9,263 bases of DNA from Acidobacteriaceae bacterium (GTDB lineage Bacteria > Acidobacteriota > Terriglobia > Terriglobales > Acidobacteriaceae). The DNA lies in assembly GCA_030040175.1 (NCBI GenBank), contig JASHUF010000356.1, positions 1-9,263 on the forward strand. The letters run 5' to 3'. Positions within the stretch are counted from its first letter, which is position 1. Each line of letters begins with the position of its first letter. Shown piece after piece: positions 7,605-9,263 of the stretch. The notes under the pieces are model-generated. The model worked only from the letters and a program-made list of their open reading frames with translations, was not told where the DNA came from and made no database searches. Both the position numbers and the translations under genes were made by a program.

Positions 7605-8584
7605 TAGTGGTAGACGTAAAGAAGGGTGGTGCCAACGCTGGCGCCGATCAAAGTCATGCGGTCGAGGGCAGTCAATGTCGCTTTGCGGCCCGTTGCCTCA
7701 GGAACATACAAAATGTCGTTTTCGAGCAGGGGTACATCCGGCGCCTTGCGATCCATGATCCTCTTCAACGCAATTGGAATTTCGTGCTTCCCGCTGCCGG
7801 CGCCGTCGGAGCGATAGATGTACGCCGTGTTTCCCGTGAAGTGATCCAGCCCCTCCGCCATGGCCAGCGCTTTCAGGACCGTGCTCTCGGATCCGTCCGT
7901 CATGGCGAACGCGCCGGGTTTGTGCACATTGCCCAGAACGTAAAATTTTCCCGCCTCCGGGACGCGGACCTCTTCTCCTCCGTGCAACACGAGGTTCAAG
8001 GTAGGGTCCACCGCATCAATGAGCCCGTGCACGGGAATCCGCCTCACCGTTGCCGGCGTGTCGCCTTGACCCGCGGCCGGGACCTGGCTGACCAGAATCT
8101 CCGGTCCGGCGCCTTCTGTAAGGCCTCCGGCCTGAGAAAGCGCTTCGAGCAGGGTGACGGTCCCGGTGGCCTGAAATGTAACCGGAGTCCGCACGGCGCC
8201 GACCACGCTGATGGGCAGGCTGCGATACTCCACCACCGTGACGGTAACCACGGGGTCCACCAGAACCTGCTCTTCGATCAGAGCGTTTGCGATCGACTTT
8301 TCGAGATCCGCCGGATAGAGCCCGGCGGCCTTGATGGGGCGGCGCAGCATGGGCAGGCGTATCTCTCCGGACGAGTCCACGCGAACGGTCCGGGTGAGCT
8401 CGGGAGAATCGTAAACCGTGATTCCCAGAAGATCGTTGTTGCCAAGACGTTCGATGGGAAGATCGGAAGACGTGTTCACGGACGCAATCTCAGCGGCGGG
8501 CTGGATTGCCTGGCGCGGACCCTGTTGCGCAATAAGAGAGCCCGCAGAGACCGCAAACAGGAGCAAGGTATGGGAATATCTCAT
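7604..8584 (-). CDS. Polysaccharide export protein, Wza/OPX family, 326 aa
   Basis: A periplasmic/outer-membrane export protein that should form the channel receiving polymer from the Wzz/kinase. The N terminus is a signal peptide: MRYSH, hydrophobic TLLLFAVSAGSLIA, and probable cleavage near AQQ (19-21). The Poly_export domain spans about 41-118, with DLLGITVYDSPELTRTVRVD (51-70) and the usual GEIRLPML after it. Two SLBB-type domains follow: ISVVGAVRTPVTF onward (about 125-207) and FYVLGNVHKPGAF onward (about 214-295). The protein ends in a mildly hydrophobic tail (LIGASVGTTLLYVYH). No cysteine follows the signal peptide, so unlike E. coli Wza it is probably not a lipoprotein. I chose the ATG at 8582-8584, 42 codons inside the open frame, because AAGGA lies seven bases upstream and the signal peptide starts there. 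The product partners the co-polymerase encoded directly after it. Confidence 0.94.
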   Translation of the reverse strand: MRYSHTLLLFAVSAGSLIAQQGPRQAIQPAAEIASVNTSSDLPIERLGNNDLLGITVYDSPELTRTVRVDSSGEIRLPMLRRPIKAAGLYPADLEKSIANALIEEQVLVDPVVTVTVVEYRSLPISVVGAVRTPVTFQATGTVTLLEALSQAGGLTEGAGPEILVSQVPAAGQGDTPATVRRIPVHGLIDAVDPTLNLVLHGGEEVRVPEAGKFYVLGNVHKPGAFAMTDGSESTVLKALAMAEGLDHFTGNTAYIYRSDGAGSGKHEIPIALKRIMDRKAPDVPLLENDILYVPEATGRKATLTALDRMTLIGASVGTTLLYVYH

Positions 8585-8591
8585 GCGCGTA

Positions 8592-8596
8592 TCCTT
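8592..8596 (-). promoter_or_regulatory. Ribosome-binding site of the export gene
   Basis: AAGGA on the minus strand is seven bases from the ATG at 8582-8584. It supports the internal start that exposes the signal peptide, rather than a start further upstream in the same open frame. Confidence 0.65.
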
Positions 8597-8666
8597 GGAA
8601 TGTCTTGGGTGGATGGGGAAGCCCTTCCGTGAAGCGGGAAAATCGACCCCAGGGCGTGCACCGCGA

Positions 8667-8939
8667 TCAAGGCTCGATCTGCTTCTCCGAAGGCGCGAAC
8701 TTTTCCACAAGCTCGTCGATCCGGCGGCCGAGTTGATTCATCTGGTCGCAAAACTCGTTCATGCGAATATGCAGCATCTCTTCTTGCGTGGTTCCGCGCA
8801 GGAATGCGCGCATCGCATCCCGCGTCAGGTCCGAGACGCTCCTCGAGCCGGTGGAAGAACAAAGCTCGCGAAGGGCGACGTATTCATCCTCGGAGAGGCG
8901 GACACTTACCATCCGCGACCGGGTTTTCAGGACGGTCAT
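8667..8939 (-). CDS. Ribbon-helix-helix (CopG/Arc-like) DNA-binding protein, 90 aa
   Basis: A small protein whose first half fits the ribbon-helix-helix fold. The strand is MVSVRLSEDEY (residues 10-20), helix one is VALRELCSSTG (21-31), the turn is SRSVSDL, and helix two is TRDAMRAFLRG (39-49). Such proteins bind DNA as dimers through the strand. Residues about 51-82 are charged and helical with spaced hydrophobics (M55, I58, F63, M67, L70, I74, L78), suggesting a coiled-coil or oligomerisation tail. It is the first gene of the cluster, 82 bases before the export gene and transcribed the same way. A role as local regulator is plausible, but RHH proteins also act as antitoxins; no toxin gene is adjacent on the visible side. 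The ATG at 8937-8939 is chosen because the frame upstream has no family-like sequence. Only a weak GAG precedes it. M10 is an alternative start but would remove the basic residues before the strand. Confidence 0.75.
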   Translation of the reverse strand: MTVLKTRSRMVSVRLSEDEYVALRELCSSTGSRSVSDLTRDAMRAFLRGTTQEEMLHIRMNEFCDQMNQLGRRIDELVEKFAPSEKQIEP

Positions 8940-9263
8940 TGCGTAACTCAGTGGCGAGATTGATTGAAGGTCCGCGGCCCGGTTGAGCGCGGATCGGCAA
9001 TTTGGAGATTTCGCAAATCGCCGGGATTGGTCTGCACCCAGCTCCAGCCCGCGAAAGGGCAGGCTTCGCCCCCATCGGTCCCACCCCTGAAACCGTCTAT
9101 CGATCCCGCATCGGTTCCGCAGAGGGCCTAAGATTTCCACAAGCCGGGACCATTTCGGAAGAGAAGAGGGCCGTGGAATCTTGCGAGCACTCAACTGAAT
9201 TGCCGTGATAGTAGCGACACGTTGTTAACGCATTAAGAAAAAGGTAAGACAGTTGCGTGACAA
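8940..9263. other. Gene-free leader upstream of the cluster
   Basis: This 324-base stretch shows no convincing gene on either strand. The short open frames have arginine- and serine-rich, family-less translations. It should hold the cluster promoter and 5' leader. The right end (about 9205-9245) is clearly more AT-rich than the rest. On the minus strand it offers only a weak sigma-70-like pair: TTAATG (9231-9236), a 17-base spacer, then TACTAT (9208-9213). If that is used, the leader before the first ATG is about 260 bases long and includes copy A of the 45-base element. I recognise no known riboswitch. Confidence is for the absence of genes, not for the promoter. Confidence 0.5.
9029..9073 (-). 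repeat. Imperfect 45-base element, copy A (cluster leader)
   Basis: On the minus strand the segment runs from a G-rich start through AAGCCTGCCC, a six-base loop TTTCGC and GGGC to TGGAG, CTGGG and GCAGACC. A GCCC/GGGC hairpin (9047-9060) sits where copy B at 5212-5256 has its AGCCCG/CGGGCT hairpin. The order of blocks is the same in both: G-run, AGCC, hairpin, CGGGCTGGAG, TGGG, GCAGA, CC. It lies about 90 bases upstream of the ribbon-helix-helix gene. Confidence 0.45.

Noticed and set aside
6484..8632. Two long plus-strand open frames (365 and 349 codons) opposite the kinase and export genes
   Set aside because: Arginine/glycine/histidine-rich translations without domains, lying against well-supported genes; composition shadows.
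9029..9073. Cyclic-di-GMP (GEMM) riboswitch in the cluster leader
   Set aside because: Attractive because c-di-GMP often controls polysaccharide genes, but the conserved GEMM sequence blocks and tetraloop-receptor parts are not present.
8940..9194. N-terminal extension of the ribbon-helix-helix frame to 175 codons
   Set aside because: The extra 85 residues have no family likeness and cover the likely leader; the fold is complete from the internal ATG at 8939.

Overview
The window is a GC-rich stretch (roughly 60% GC by eye) with one gene cluster for making and exporting an extracellular or capsular polysaccharide. All eight supported genes lie on the minus strand, so the cluster reads from right to left. 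The gene set is a DNA-binding protein, an outer-membrane export protein, a fused chain-length regulator/tyrosine kinase, a flippase, a methyltransferase and three glycosyltransferases. This is the Wzx-type assembly machinery of a Gram-negative (diderm) bacterium. The kinase carries its kinase domain fused to the membrane part, as in Proteobacteria, Acidobacteriota and related phyla. The overall style and the leading ribbon-helix-helix gene suggest Acidobacteriota to me, but that is an impression and cannot be proved from this sequence.

In reading order (high to low coordinates): 8940-9263 is a gene-free leader. 8667-8939 encodes a 90-residue ribbon-helix-helix protein. 7604-8584 encodes the polysaccharide export (Wza-like) protein. 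5341-7593 encodes the Wzz/BY-kinase fusion. A 168-base gap (5173-5340) with strong hairpin potential follows. 3661-5172 encodes the flippase, 2852-3583 a SAM-dependent methyltransferase, 1671-2822 a GT4 glycosyltransferase, and 742-1671 a GT-A fold glycosyltransferase. 1-737 is the 5' part of another GT4 glycosyltransferase that runs off the left edge.

The genes fit one pathway. The glycosyltransferases, and perhaps the methyltransferase, build and decorate a lipid-linked repeat unit in the cytoplasm. The flippase turns it across the inner membrane. The Wzz/kinase controls chain length and couples to the export protein, which carries the polymer through the periplasm and outer membrane. A Wzy polymerase and an initiating sugar-phosphate transferase are not in the window. 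They are probably beyond the left edge or elsewhere in the genome.

The most unusual thing I see is non-coding. An imperfect ~45-base element occurs once in the leader (9029-9073) and once in the kinase-flippase gap (5212-5256), in the same orientation. Each copy can form a short hairpin. I found no phage, insertion sequence, CRISPR, tRNA or rRNA. The coding content is otherwise that of an ordinary polysaccharide locus, and I do not claim a new enzymatic system.
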